From contig JAEZHR010000134.1 in the NCBI GenBank assembly GCA_023416415.1, positions 1 through 5,159 of the forward strand: a stretch of 5,159 nt of DNA, given 5' to 3'. The notes below the pieces were generated by a model. It was not told the DNA's origin. It saw only the letters and a program-made list of their open reading frames with translations, and did not search any database. The position numbers and the translations under genes were made by a program. Shown here piece after piece: positions 1 through 5,159 of this stretch (position 1 is the first letter of the stretch; every line of letters starts with the position of its first letter). The stretch comes from Pseudomonadota bacterium (GTDB lineage Bacteria; Pseudomonadota; Gammaproteobacteria; Burkholderiales; Burkholderiaceae_D).

Positions 1-410
1 CTTTGACATTCAACGCGTGCATGCCAGCGCACCCCGAAAGACCATTTTCCTTTCCGCAATTACTCAGCAAGACCTCAACGGGGCGCCACCAAATTCCTTT
101 TGAGACATGCTCGCGCTGCAATGACGCACCGCCCGAAGGCAGGATTGCTGCACGTTCCGGTGAATCTGGTTGCGCTACAACGCGCCATGCGAAGCCAGCC
201 TCCCGCTGATGCACATGCACATATATCAGGCCGGCGCCCAAAAATGTGGCCCACTGTTATCAAAAACCATTTTCCGGATTTTCCCAAGTGTGCGGCCTGT
301 GTGATCAGCCGCCAGCGATGGCCTCATAGTTGTCAGGTAGAATCGGCGCTTGTCCTGCAGCACCACACGACGCTGCTTAATCCGTAGCGCAATCCTCACC
401 GAACACGCAC
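1..410. other. Upstream region with no recognisable gene
   Basis: About 410 bases precede the first convincing gene. Several short open frames cross it (for example 100-387 on + and 75-287 on -), but none has a good ribosome binding site or a product resembling a known family. Their residue makeup, rich in Cys, His, Arg and Pro, is typical of out-of-frame GC-rich DNA. On the - strand there is a short hairpin with a TTCG loop near 130-145, but no T-run follows it, so it is not a convincing terminator. I see no tRNA, insertion-sequence end or CRISPR repeat. The right end probably carries the promoter and leader of the DUF484 gene. In many relatives dapF lies upstream of DUF484, and no dapF coding is visible here. 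Confidence 0.5.
338..343 (+). promoter_or_regulatory. Possible -10 box for the DUF484-xerC unit
   Basis: TAGAAT matches the sigma70 -10 consensus in five of six positions and lies 67 bases before the DUF484 start codon. No good -35 hexamer is found 16-18 bases upstream, so the assignment rests on the -10 box and its position alone. Confidence 0.25.
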
Positions 411-1085
411 ATGAATGACCAACTGGATCCTCAGGCCATTGCCGATTTCCTGCTCTCGCATCCTCAGTTTTTTGAAGAGCGCAGCGAGCTGCTGGCGAGC
501 CTGAAGCTTGTCAGCCCGCTGGGCGGCCGCACGGTTTCGCTGCAGGAGCGCCAGATGGAGGTGCTGCGTGAAAAGAACCGCACCCTCGAACTGCGCTTGG
601 CCGAGCTGGTGCGCATCGCCCAGGAAAACGATGCGATCACCCAGAAGTTGATTGCCTGGACGCAGTCGCTGCTGCTGGCACGCAATGACGTGGATCTTCC
701 GCACGTCCTGGTCAACGGCTTGCAAACCATTTTCGGCGTGCCGCATGCAACGCTGCGGCTGTGGGGCGTATCTGAAGCGTTCTCGCATACCTGGTTTGCA
801 CAGGGTGTGTCGGATGATGCGCGCTTGTTCTGCAGCGGCCTGAGCGCACCCTACTGCGGACCGAATCAGGAGTTCGAAGCGGCCGGCTGGATGGAAGACG
901 GCGCAGAGATCAAATCGATCGCCATGATTCCGCTTGGTGCGGAAAATGGCAGCGAACGCCGCGTCTTCGGTCTGCTGGTCCTCGGCTCTTCCGATCCGCA
1001 ACGCTTCGCGGCCGACATGGCGACGGACTACCTGAGCAAGATCGGCGAGACCGCCAGCGCGGCAGTCGCCTGCCTGATGGAGTGA
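411..1085 (+). CDS. DUF484 family protein
   Basis: The 224-residue product matches the DUF484 family, the relative of E. coli YigA that is usually encoded beside xerC. Visible hallmarks are an N-terminal helix with a HPQFF motif (residues 17-21), a GGRTVSLQERQ stretch (38-48), then a Leu/Glu/Arg-rich likely coiled coil to about residue 80. The remainder, about 85-224, has the mixed hydrophobic pattern of a GAF-like domain. The biochemical function of the family is unknown; GAF similarity suggests ligand binding or a structural role. ATG at 411 is the first start that includes the whole conserved N-terminus. Its ribosome binding site is weak, with no clear AGGAG upstream. The TGA stop overlaps the GTG of xerC by four bases (1082-1085), which points to translational coupling. 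The family call is firm; the role is not. Confidence 0.9.
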   Translation: MNDQLDPQAIADFLLSHPQFFEERSELLASLKLVSPLGGRTVSLQERQMEVLREKNRTLELRLAELVRIAQENDAITQKLIAWTQSLLLARNDVDLPHVLVNGLQTIFGVPHATLRLWGVSEAFSHTWFAQGVSDDARLFCSGLSAPYCGPNQEFEAAGWMEDGAEIKSIAMIPLGAENGSERRVFGLLVLGSSDPQRFAADMATDYLSKIGETASAAVACLME

Positions 1086-2035
1086 GCCCGGACGCGGATC
1101 GCGCCTCGGTTGCGCGCTACCTGGCCGAGCTGCGAGAACAGCGCAAACTGTCGGCCCACACCACCACGAACTACGGCCGCGATCTCGCGGAACTGATGGC
1201 GTTGGCCGGCGAACTTCCGTCCGGCGGCAGTCTCGGCAATCTCACACACTTCCACATCCGCAAGTTCGCCGCCCAGCTGCATGCACGTGGTCTGAATCCA
1301 CGCTCGATCGCGCGCAAGCTCTCGGCCTGGCGCGGTTTTTTCGACTGGTACGCCGACCACCACTCTCTGCCCGCCAACCCGGTAGAAGGCATCAAAGCCC
1401 CTAAGCGCAGCAAACCCCTGCCCAAAGCCTTGTCGGCCGACGATGCGATTCGTGTCGTAAGTAAACAGCGCCCGGACCGTGATCCGAACACGAGCGCACA
1501 GTTGTGCAACCGCGCCATGTTCGAGCTGCTGTATTCAAGCGGACTGCGCGTGTCCGAGCTGTCGACGCTGGATGTGCGCTTCATCAGCGAAGGCGCTTAC
1601 ACCTCGGCGGGCTGGATTAATTTCGACGAGAAGGAAGTCCACGTCACCGGCAAGGGCGGCAGGGTGCGCACCGTGCCGGTCGGGGAGCCCGCGCTGCGCG
1701 CCGTAGCCGACTGGCTGGCCGCACGCCCCGGCCTCGTCAAGAGTGACCCGCATCCGCTGTTCCTCAACGAGCGCGGCGCCCGTGTCACGCCACGCGTCAT
1801 TCAGGCGCGCCTGAAAGCCCATGCGCTGGCATTGGGCATTCCAGCCCGAGTCCATCCGCACGTGCTGCGCCATTCCTTCGCCTCGCATGTGCTGCAGTCC
1901 TCCGGCGATCTGCGCGCAGTGCAGGAGATGCTCGGCCACGCGTCGATTGCCGCCACGCAGATCTACACTTCGCTCGACTTCCAGCGACTGGCCCAAGTGT
2001 ATGACGCCGCCCATCCGCGCGCAAAGAAGAAGTAA
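1082..2035 (+). CDS. xerC: Tyrosine recombinase XerC
   Basis: This 317-residue site-specific recombinase acts with XerD at the dif site to resolve chromosome dimers at division. The N-terminal core-binding domain spans about residues 8-100 and the catalytic domain about 120-310. The full catalytic set is visible: Arg156 (in SSGLRVSEL), Lys191 (in TGKGGR), His260 and Arg263 (HVLRH), His286 (LGHAS) and the nucleophile Tyr295 (QIYTS). The protein is about 20 residues longer than E. coli XerC (298). Part of this is extra sequence around residues 168-180, before the beta-hairpin bearing Lys191, which I recall also occurs in Burkholderiales XerC. The GTG start leaves nine residues before the VARYL helix and overlaps the DUF484 stop; no independent Shine-Dalgarno is seen. 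XerD is the main alternative, but the DUF484 neighbour strongly favours XerC. Confidence 0.95.
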   Translation: MSPDADRASVARYLAELREQRKLSAHTTTNYGRDLAELMALAGELPSGGSLGNLTHFHIRKFAAQLHARGLNPRSIARKLSAWRGFFDWYADHHSLPANPVEGIKAPKRSKPLPKALSADDAIRVVSKQRPDRDPNTSAQLCNRAMFELLYSSGLRVSELSTLDVRFISEGAYTSAGWINFDEKEVHVTGKGGRVRTVPVGEPALRAVADWLAARPGLVKSDPHPLFLNERGARVTPRVIQARLKAHALALGIPARVHPHVLRHSFASHVLQSSGDLRAVQEMLGHASIAATQIYTSLDFQRLAQVYDAAHPRAKKK

Positions 2036-2036
2036 G

Positions 2037-2155
2037 TACCTGCTTCTACCCCCATCGCATCACCGGCGGAACGGTATATGGGAAAGCCGCACCTGCAGGC
2101 TGAAACCATTCCCGACCGGGCTTGGGCCGGACTTCTAAGCACTCGGAAGCAGGTA
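2037..2155 (+). repeat. 10-bp inverted repeat enclosing the xerC-regulator gap
   Basis: TACCTGCTTC at 2037-2046, starting two bases after the xerC stop codon, is perfectly complementary to GAAGCAGGTA at 2146-2155. The 99 bases between contain shorter pairings: GGGAA (2080-2084) with TTCCC (2109-2113), AGCC (2085-2088) with GGCT (2098-2101), and CCGG (2116-2119) with CCGG (2127-2130). In RNA these could form a branched structure closed by the long stem. No T-run follows, so it is not an intrinsic terminator. I do not recognise a known riboswitch class. It may be a leader or mRNA-processing structure, or chance. Confidence 0.45.
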
Positions 2156-2173
2156 TTTGCAATCGGATTGGGC

Positions 2174-2179
2174 GATAAT
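2174..2179 (+). promoter_or_regulatory. Probable -10 box of the Fur-family regulator gene
   Basis: GATAAT matches the -10 consensus TATAAT in five of six positions. No convincing -35 is found at normal spacing. The predicted transcription start, 7-8 bases downstream, falls at or next to the A of the ATG at 2187, and no Shine-Dalgarno lies upstream of that ATG. A leaderless transcript is therefore possible. The box lies within short palindromes at 2160-2170 and 2173-2181 that could serve as an operator. Confidence 0.4.
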
Positions 2180-2186
2180 CGGTCGA

Positions 2187-2663
2187 ATGAGCAAGTCCGA
2201 CCGAACAAGTCCGCAGGATTCAGGAGCGCGCGCCGAGCAATTGCTGCGCGATGCGCAGGTGCGCGTCACGCCGGCCCGCATCCAGGTACTGGCCACCCTG
2301 CTCGATGCGCCGCGCGCGCTGACCCATCATGACGTGCAGGAAAATCTGCTCGCCTTGGACCGCGTCACGCTTTATCGCACGCTGGACTTCCTGACCGAGA
2401 CGGGTCTGGCACACAAGATTGCCGCCGACGACCGCGTGTTCCGCTACAGCGCCGGTGCCGATCAGGCCGCGCAAGAAGCCGGCATGAAGCACCAACAACA
2501 TGGCCACTTCAAGTGCACGCGCTGCGCCAAGGTGTTCTGCCTCGACACCAGCGGCGAGGCGGCGATGTTGCGTGAAGCCTTGCAGGGATCGCTCGGTCGA
2601 GGCTTTCAAAGCCACGACATCGAATTCACGATCAAAGGCTGGTGCGCGGACTGCGCGCACTAG
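2187..2663 (+). CDS. Fur-family transcriptional regulator, probably zinc-responsive (Zur-like)
   Basis: The 158-residue product has Fur-family architecture. A winged helix fills about residues 14-90, with TPARIQVLATLL, the helix THHDVQENL and the recognition segment DRVTLYRTLDFLTETGLA. The dimerisation/metal domain follows. A His-rich patch (His102, His105, His107) precedes a CxxC (Cys110/Cys113), with a further Cys118, and a second CxxC (Cys153/Cys156) sits at the extreme C-terminus. The two CxxC pairs form the structural zinc site of the family. The metal sensed cannot be proved from sequence. Zur is favoured because a COG0523 GTPase, a classic Zur-linked gene, starts 16 bases downstream. 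ATG at 2187 is preferred; an in-frame TTG at 2157 would add ten non-conserved residues. No Shine-Dalgarno precedes the ATG. Expected role: repressor of zinc uptake and possibly of its own operon. Family certain, zinc specificity likely. Confidence 0.9.
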   Translation: MSKSDRTSPQDSGARAEQLLRDAQVRVTPARIQVLATLLDAPRALTHHDVQENLLALDRVTLYRTLDFLTETGLAHKIAADDRVFRYSAGADQAAQEAGMKHQQHGHFKCTRCAKVFCLDTSGEAAMLREALQGSLGRGFQSHDIEFTIKGWCADCAH

Positions 2664-2679
2664 CAACCGGAAACAAGTT

Positions 2680-3732
2680 ATGTCTCTCGTCCCCGTCACA
2701 ATCCTTACCGGCTTCCTCGGCGCCGGCAAGACCACCCTCCTGAACCGCATCCTGCGTGAGCCACATGGCTACAAGATCGCGGTGATCGAGAACGAATTCG
2801 GCCAGGAGAATATCGACAACGAGATCCTTGTGCAGGACAGCAACGAGCAGATCGTCGAAATGAGCAACGGCTGCATCTGCTGCACCGTGCGCGGCGACCT
2901 GATCGTGGCGCTCACCACGCTCGCGCGCAAGCGCAATGCCGGCGAGATCGAGTTCGATCACGTGGTGATCGAGACAACGGGCTTGGCCAATCCCGGCCCG
3001 GTGGCCCAAACCTTCTTCATGGATGACGAGGTTGGCTTCCATTACATGCTCGATGCGGTGGTGACCGTGATCGACGCACGCCATGCGATGCAGCAGCTCG
3101 ACGAGCACGAGGAAGCGCAACGCCAGGCGGGTTTCGCAGACAAGCTGCTGCTATCCAAGATCGATCTGGTCGAGGCGGGACAATTGGAAGCCCTGACCGC
3201 CCGACTGCGCCGCATGAACCCTCGCGCACCGCAAGTGCCTGCCAATTTCGGACAGGTGGCAGTGTCCGAGGTGCTGGATCTGCGCGGCTTCAATCTCAAC
3301 GACAAGCTCGATCTCGATCCGGACTTCCTGTCCGCTGAAGAACAAGCTCACGCGCATGATCACGATCACGACTGCGGCACTCACTGCGAACACCATCATC
3401 CTCATGCGCGCGACCATCATCATGCGCATCACAGTGATGAAGTGGCCGCTTTCGCGTTCAAGAGCGATCGCCCGTTCGATACCGCGCGGCTGGACAATTT
3501 CCTGGGCAGTCTGGTGCAGGTCTACGGGCCGCGCATGTTGCGGTACAAGGGCGTCCTCTGGATGGAAGGTGCCGATCGCAAGGTGGTTTTCCAGGGTGTT
3601 CACCAGACCATGGGAACGGATATCGGCGCGAAATGGCCGGAAAACGAGCCACGCGGCAGCAAGATGGTCTTCATCGGCAAGTCGCTTCCAAAGGACGTTT
3701 TCGTTCGCGGATTGGAACAGTGTCTGGTATAA
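2680..3732 (+). CDS. COG0523 (CobW/P47K) family GTPase, probable zinc metallochaperone
   Basis: This 350-residue cytosolic G3E-class GTPase has a Walker A P-loop GFLGAGKT (residues 11-18), the family-defining metal-binding CxCC in NGCICC (Cys65, Cys67, Cys68), the ETTGLANP switch/Walker B region (98-105) and a G4-like SKID (159-162) in place of NKxD. A His-rich linker spans 224-251, with 14 His and two Cys in 28 residues. The CobW C-terminal domain follows from about 255 to 350. Family members bind Zn or other metals and use GTP hydrolysis to insert metal into client proteins or support growth when zinc is scarce. CobW itself acts in cobalamin synthesis, but no cobalamin gene is nearby. The gene lies 16 bases after the Fur-family regulator, so the two are probably co-transcribed. 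ATG at 2680 has a modest GGAAA six bases upstream and places the P-loop at the usual N-terminal position. Metal and client are inferred, not shown. Confidence 0.93.
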   Translation: MSLVPVTILTGFLGAGKTTLLNRILREPHGYKIAVIENEFGQENIDNEILVQDSNEQIVEMSNGCICCTVRGDLIVALTTLARKRNAGEIEFDHVVIETTGLANPGPVAQTFFMDDEVGFHYMLDAVVTVIDARHAMQQLDEHEEAQRQAGFADKLLLSKIDLVEAGQLEALTARLRRMNPRAPQVPANFGQVAVSEVLDLRGFNLNDKLDLDPDFLSAEEQAHAHDHDHDCGTHCEHHHPHARDHHHAHHSDEVAAFAFKSDRPFDTARLDNFLGSLVQVYGPRMLRYKGVLWMEGADRKVVFQGVHQTMGTDIGAKWPENEPRGSKMVFIGKSLPKDVFVRGLEQCLV

Positions 3733-3733
3733 A
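3725..3733 (+). promoter_or_regulatory. Candidate extended -10 promoter for dksA
   Basis: TGGTATAAA fits the extended -10 pattern TGnTATAAT with one mismatch and overlaps the stop codon of the GTPase gene. The expected start near 3740 would give a leader of about 70 nt before dksA. The -35 region is poor, which extended -10 promoters tolerate. Read-through from the upstream genes is equally possible because no terminator lies between. Confidence 0.4.
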
Positions 3734-3799
3734 TTGAACCTCGCTTGAAGCTGGCGCGCTTGCGCTGGTGGCGGTACGCGTTCTTGTTGCAGAAAGTCG

Positions 3800-3806
3800 A
3801 AGGAGA
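3800..3806 (+). promoter_or_regulatory. Strong ribosome binding site fixing the dksA start
   Basis: AAGGAGA lies four bases before the ATG at 3811 and is the best Shine-Dalgarno in the window. It selects this ATG over the in-frame codon at 3745 (a TTG) and shows that the long N-terminal extension of DksA is probably translated. Confidence 0.8.
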
Positions 3807-3810
3807 CAGC

Positions 3811-4623
3811 ATGAAAACGAGCGTGACCAAGACTGCAGGCAGCACCTCCAGCGGCAAGCGGACCCGCCCCGCCCCGGCAGCCGGGACGAAAGACGCTGCA
3901 AGCCTGGCGAAGCCAAATATCCGGCGCACGCAAAGCACAGCAAAAACTCGGGCGGAAACTCAGGTACAATCCGCGCCCAGATCAGACGCAGGCGGGACGA
4001 AAGTGCGGGCAAGCAAGCCTGCCTCTTCCCCGACATCCGCAACAAATGCCGGCGTACGTGCCGGAGCAAGGAGTTCCACCAAGGCATCCGCGCCCACCAA
4101 GACCGGGAACAAACCGGCAGGACCGGCGGATACAACCGAGCAACCCGCAGTTTCGAAAGCAAGCGAAGTGGCTACCAAGACGACAAAACCGACCTCCGCC
4201 GCCCCTCAGGACGGCGCCCTGCTGACCGAAGAGCAGATTCTGCAGATGAGCGAGAAGGATTACATGAACGAGGCCCAGCTGGCCTTCTTCAGAGCGCGAC
4301 TGCAGCAACTGGAACGCGATCTGCTGAAGAACGCCGGCGAGACCACCGAGCATCTGCGCGAAACCGTCGTGGTTCCCGACCCGGCCGACCGCGCCACGAT
4401 CGAGGAAGAGCATGCTCTGGAGCTGCGTACGCGTGACCGTGAGCGCAAGCTGCTCAAGAAAGTGCAGCAAGCACTGGCTTCGATCGAAACCGGCGATTAC
4501 GGCTGGTGCGAGGAAACCGGCGAGCCGATCGGCATTCCGCGACTTTTGGCACGCCCCACTGCGACACTTTCCCTGGAAGCCCAGCAGCGACGTGAGCTCA
4601 AGCAGAAGCTGTACGGCGACTAA
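3811..4623 (+). CDS. dksA: RNA polymerase-binding transcription factor DksA, N-terminally extended, cysteine-poor
   Basis: DksA binds the RNA polymerase secondary channel and, with ppGpp, reprograms transcription during the stringent response. The core (about residues 137-270) is clear: LLTEEQILQMSEKDYMNEAQ, then a coiled coil whose tip reads DPADRA (Asp190, Asp193, Ala195, matching E. coli Asp71, Asp74, Ala76), the DRERKLLKK return helix and the C-terminal globule with GIPRLLARPTATL. Of the four E. coli zinc cysteines only Cys233 remains; the others are Thr236, Ser254 and Ala257, so a normal zinc finger cannot form. Such cysteine-poor DksA is usual in Burkholderia-like bacteria. The first 136 residues are low-complexity Ala/Thr/Ser/Lys/Pro sequence with about 23 Lys+Arg against 7 Asp+Glu, predicted disordered. 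At 270 residues it is far longer than E. coli DksA (151). A strong Shine-Dalgarno supports the start, and a terminator follows the stop. Confidence 0.95.
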   Translation: MKTSVTKTAGSTSSGKRTRPAPAAGTKDAASLAKPNIRRTQSTAKTRAETQVQSAPRSDAGGTKVRASKPASSPTSATNAGVRAGARSSTKASAPTKTGNKPAGPADTTEQPAVSKASEVATKTTKPTSAAPQDGALLTEEQILQMSEKDYMNEAQLAFFRARLQQLERDLLKNAGETTEHLRETVVVPDPADRATIEEEHALELRTRDRERKLLKKVQQALASIETGDYGWCEETGEPIGIPRLLARPTATLSLEAQQRRELKQKLYGD

Positions 4624-4645
4624 GAAAGACAATGCAGAAACAGAC

Positions 4646-4678
4646 AAGCGCATGGCGTGCAAGCGCCATGCGCTTTTT
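4646..4678 (+). terminator. Intrinsic terminator after dksA
   Basis: A perfect 12-bp stem (4646-4657 with 4664-4675, AAGCGCATGGCG and its complement) encloses a six-base loop. A run of five T (4674-4678) overlaps the end of the stem. It starts 22 bases after the dksA stop, so it should end the transcript carrying dksA and separate it from the next gene. Confidence 0.9.
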
Positions 4679-4758
4679 ACTTTCCGGCCGAAACGCTCTT
4701 TTCGCGCATGCAGTGCGAAGCAGCTCCGCAAATTATCAAGCGTAAAATATTTGCAACA

Positions 4759-4787
4759 TTGACAAATCTTCCTGCTGCCGATGTAAT
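4759..4787 (+). promoter_or_regulatory. Near-consensus sigma70 promoter
   Basis: A perfect -35 TTGACA (4759-4764), an ideal 17-base spacer and a -10 TGTAAT (4782-4787, five of six matches) make this the strongest promoter in the window. It lies after the dksA terminator and directs transcription into the gene at 4874, with a leader of about 80 nt. An AT-rich stretch just upstream (about 4731-4754) could act as an UP element. The perfect 8-bp palindrome TTGCGCAA (4787-4794) lies over the expected start point and could be a regulator site or chance. Confidence 0.75.
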
Positions 4788-4822
4788 TGCGCAACGCGAA
4801 GACTTGCACCCGTCGCATGCGG

Positions 4823-4844
4823 CCTGCACTTCTCGCGAAGCAGG
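4823..4844 (+). other. Stem-loop in the leader of the last gene
   Basis: CCTGC (4823-4827) pairs with GCAGG (4840-4844), with an inner TTC/GAA pairing closing a four-base loop. The overlapping pair GCACCC (4806-4811)/GGGTGC (4843-4848) could form instead, so two mutually exclusive folds are possible ahead of the ribosome binding site at 4864-4869. It may influence translation; the evidence is pairing only. Confidence 0.3.
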
Positions 4845-4873
4845 GTGCCCATCATCGCTAACCAAGGGATAAC

Positions 4874-5159
4874 GTGGGGATTTTTTCGCTCTTCGGAAAG
4901 AAAAGCGGGCAGAAACAGGATCCCGTCAAGGACGGCGCACACAAGCGCGCCGCAGCCTCCGGTGCGCGCACCGATCAGCGCGTGGTCACGCGTGATGCAG
5001 GAACGGCCCGCGCTACAGTCCTGAAGATCAATGCGATCGAGTCCGAGATGTCCTCCGAGTTCATCAAGGCCAAAAGCGTTCCGTCCAAGCCTGGCACCCG
5101 CACGCCCCCTGTCGCCAAGAAATCGCCCCCCCTGCCGCACGGCACGCCTGGAAAAGCCG
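4874..5159 (+). CDS. Partial protein of unknown function, possibly STAS-domain, runs off the right edge
   Basis: An open frame starts with GTG at 4874, four bases after AAGGGA (4864-4869), and stays open to the end of the window (95 codons seen). The N-terminus reads (M)GIFSLFGKKSG, then a Lys/Arg/Ala-rich polar stretch, a short segment IESEMSSEFIKAK (about residues 55-67) and a Pro/Lys-rich low-complexity tail. There is no signal peptide or membrane segment. The short hydrophobic start followed by basic residues could associate with a membrane, but this is speculation. From memory, proteins with this start downstream of dksA in Oxalobacteraceae are annotated as STAS-domain proteins. The STAS domain would lie beyond the window, so this cannot be confirmed here. 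It has its own strong promoter and is separated from dksA by a terminator. That it is a gene is likely; its function is unknown. Confidence 0.7.
   Translation, partial: MGIFSLFGKKSGQKQDPVKDGAHKRAAASGARTDQRVVTRDAGTARATVLKINAIESEMSSEFIKAKSVPSKPGTRTPPVAKKSPPLPHGTPGKA

Noticed and set aside
3..8. TTGACA near the left edge as a -35 box
   Set aside because: No -10-like hexamer lies at 16-18 bases downstream.
41..275. Repeated 10-mer ACCATTTTCC at 41-50 and 266-275
   Set aside because: Short, only two copies, no flanking similarity; probably chance.
100..387. Open frame of 95 codons on the + strand upstream of DUF484
   Set aside because: No Shine-Dalgarno, no recognisable motif, and residue composition (many Arg, His, Pro, Cys) typical of non-coding GC-rich sequence.
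3349..3432. CAT/CAC-rich stretch as a DNA tandem repeat
   Set aside because: The period is irregular and codons vary; it is explained by coding for a histidine-rich linker.
3151..3969. Long open frame on the - strand opposite the GTPase gene
   Set aside because: Shadow of the COG0523 gene; the apparent Met/Val/Ile-rich stretch is the reverse complement of the His codons.
3965..3970. TACAAT inside the DksA extension as an internal promoter for a shorter DksA
   Set aside because: The -35 position is poor and no start with a good ribosome binding site follows near the core; the strong Shine-Dalgarno at 3800-3806 favours the long form.
3982..4818. Long open frame on the - strand opposite dksA (278 codons)
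   Set aside because: It lies antisense to a firmly identified gene and crosses the terminator and promoter region. Its length follows from codon bias on the + strand; the product is Cys/Gly/Arg-rich with no known family.

Overview
The window looks like chromosomal DNA from a betaproteobacterium of the order Burkholderiales, most likely near the Oxalobacteraceae (Herbaspirillum/Herminiimonas/Collimonas type). This is inferred from the moderately high GC content, the DUF484-xerC pair, a DksA whose zinc-finger cysteines are mostly replaced, and protein details such as the XerC catalytic-domain insertion. No database search was possible, so the genus is not claimed. All convincing genes lie on the + strand. 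No tRNA, rRNA, CRISPR array, insertion sequence or phage gene was seen.

Layout: positions 1-410 hold no recognisable gene and probably end in the promoter/leader of the first gene. A DUF484 protein (411-1085) overlaps xerC (1082-2035, GTG start) by four bases, so the two are probably translationally coupled. A 151-nt gap follows. It is framed by a perfect 10-bp inverted repeat and ends in a -10-like box just before a Fur-family, probably Zur-like, regulator (2187-2663). Sixteen bases later comes a COG0523/CobW-family metallochaperone GTPase with a histidine-rich linker (2680-3732). After 78 nt, with an extended -10 element over the GTPase stop codon, comes dksA (3811-4623). It encodes a 270-residue DksA with a basic, low-complexity N-terminal extension of about 136 residues and only one of the four classical zinc-finger cysteines. 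A strong intrinsic terminator (4646-4678) closes this unit. A near-consensus sigma70 promoter (4759-4787) then drives a new gene that starts with GTG at 4874 and runs off the right edge.

How the genes may work together: DUF484-xerC is a chromosome-dimer-resolution module. The next three genes share a zinc theme. The regulator probably senses zinc, the GTPase probably delivers or buffers it, and the DksA has lost the cysteines that hold zinc in the classical protein. Related functions are joined under Zur control in other bacteria (for example dksA2 in Pseudomonas), but in Burkholderiales a cysteine-poor DksA seems to be the normal housekeeping form. The cluster is therefore suggestive rather than proof of a zinc-sparing operon. 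Overall this is mostly ordinary conserved chromosome. The least explained parts are the DksA extension, the structured xerC-regulator gap and the truncated last gene.
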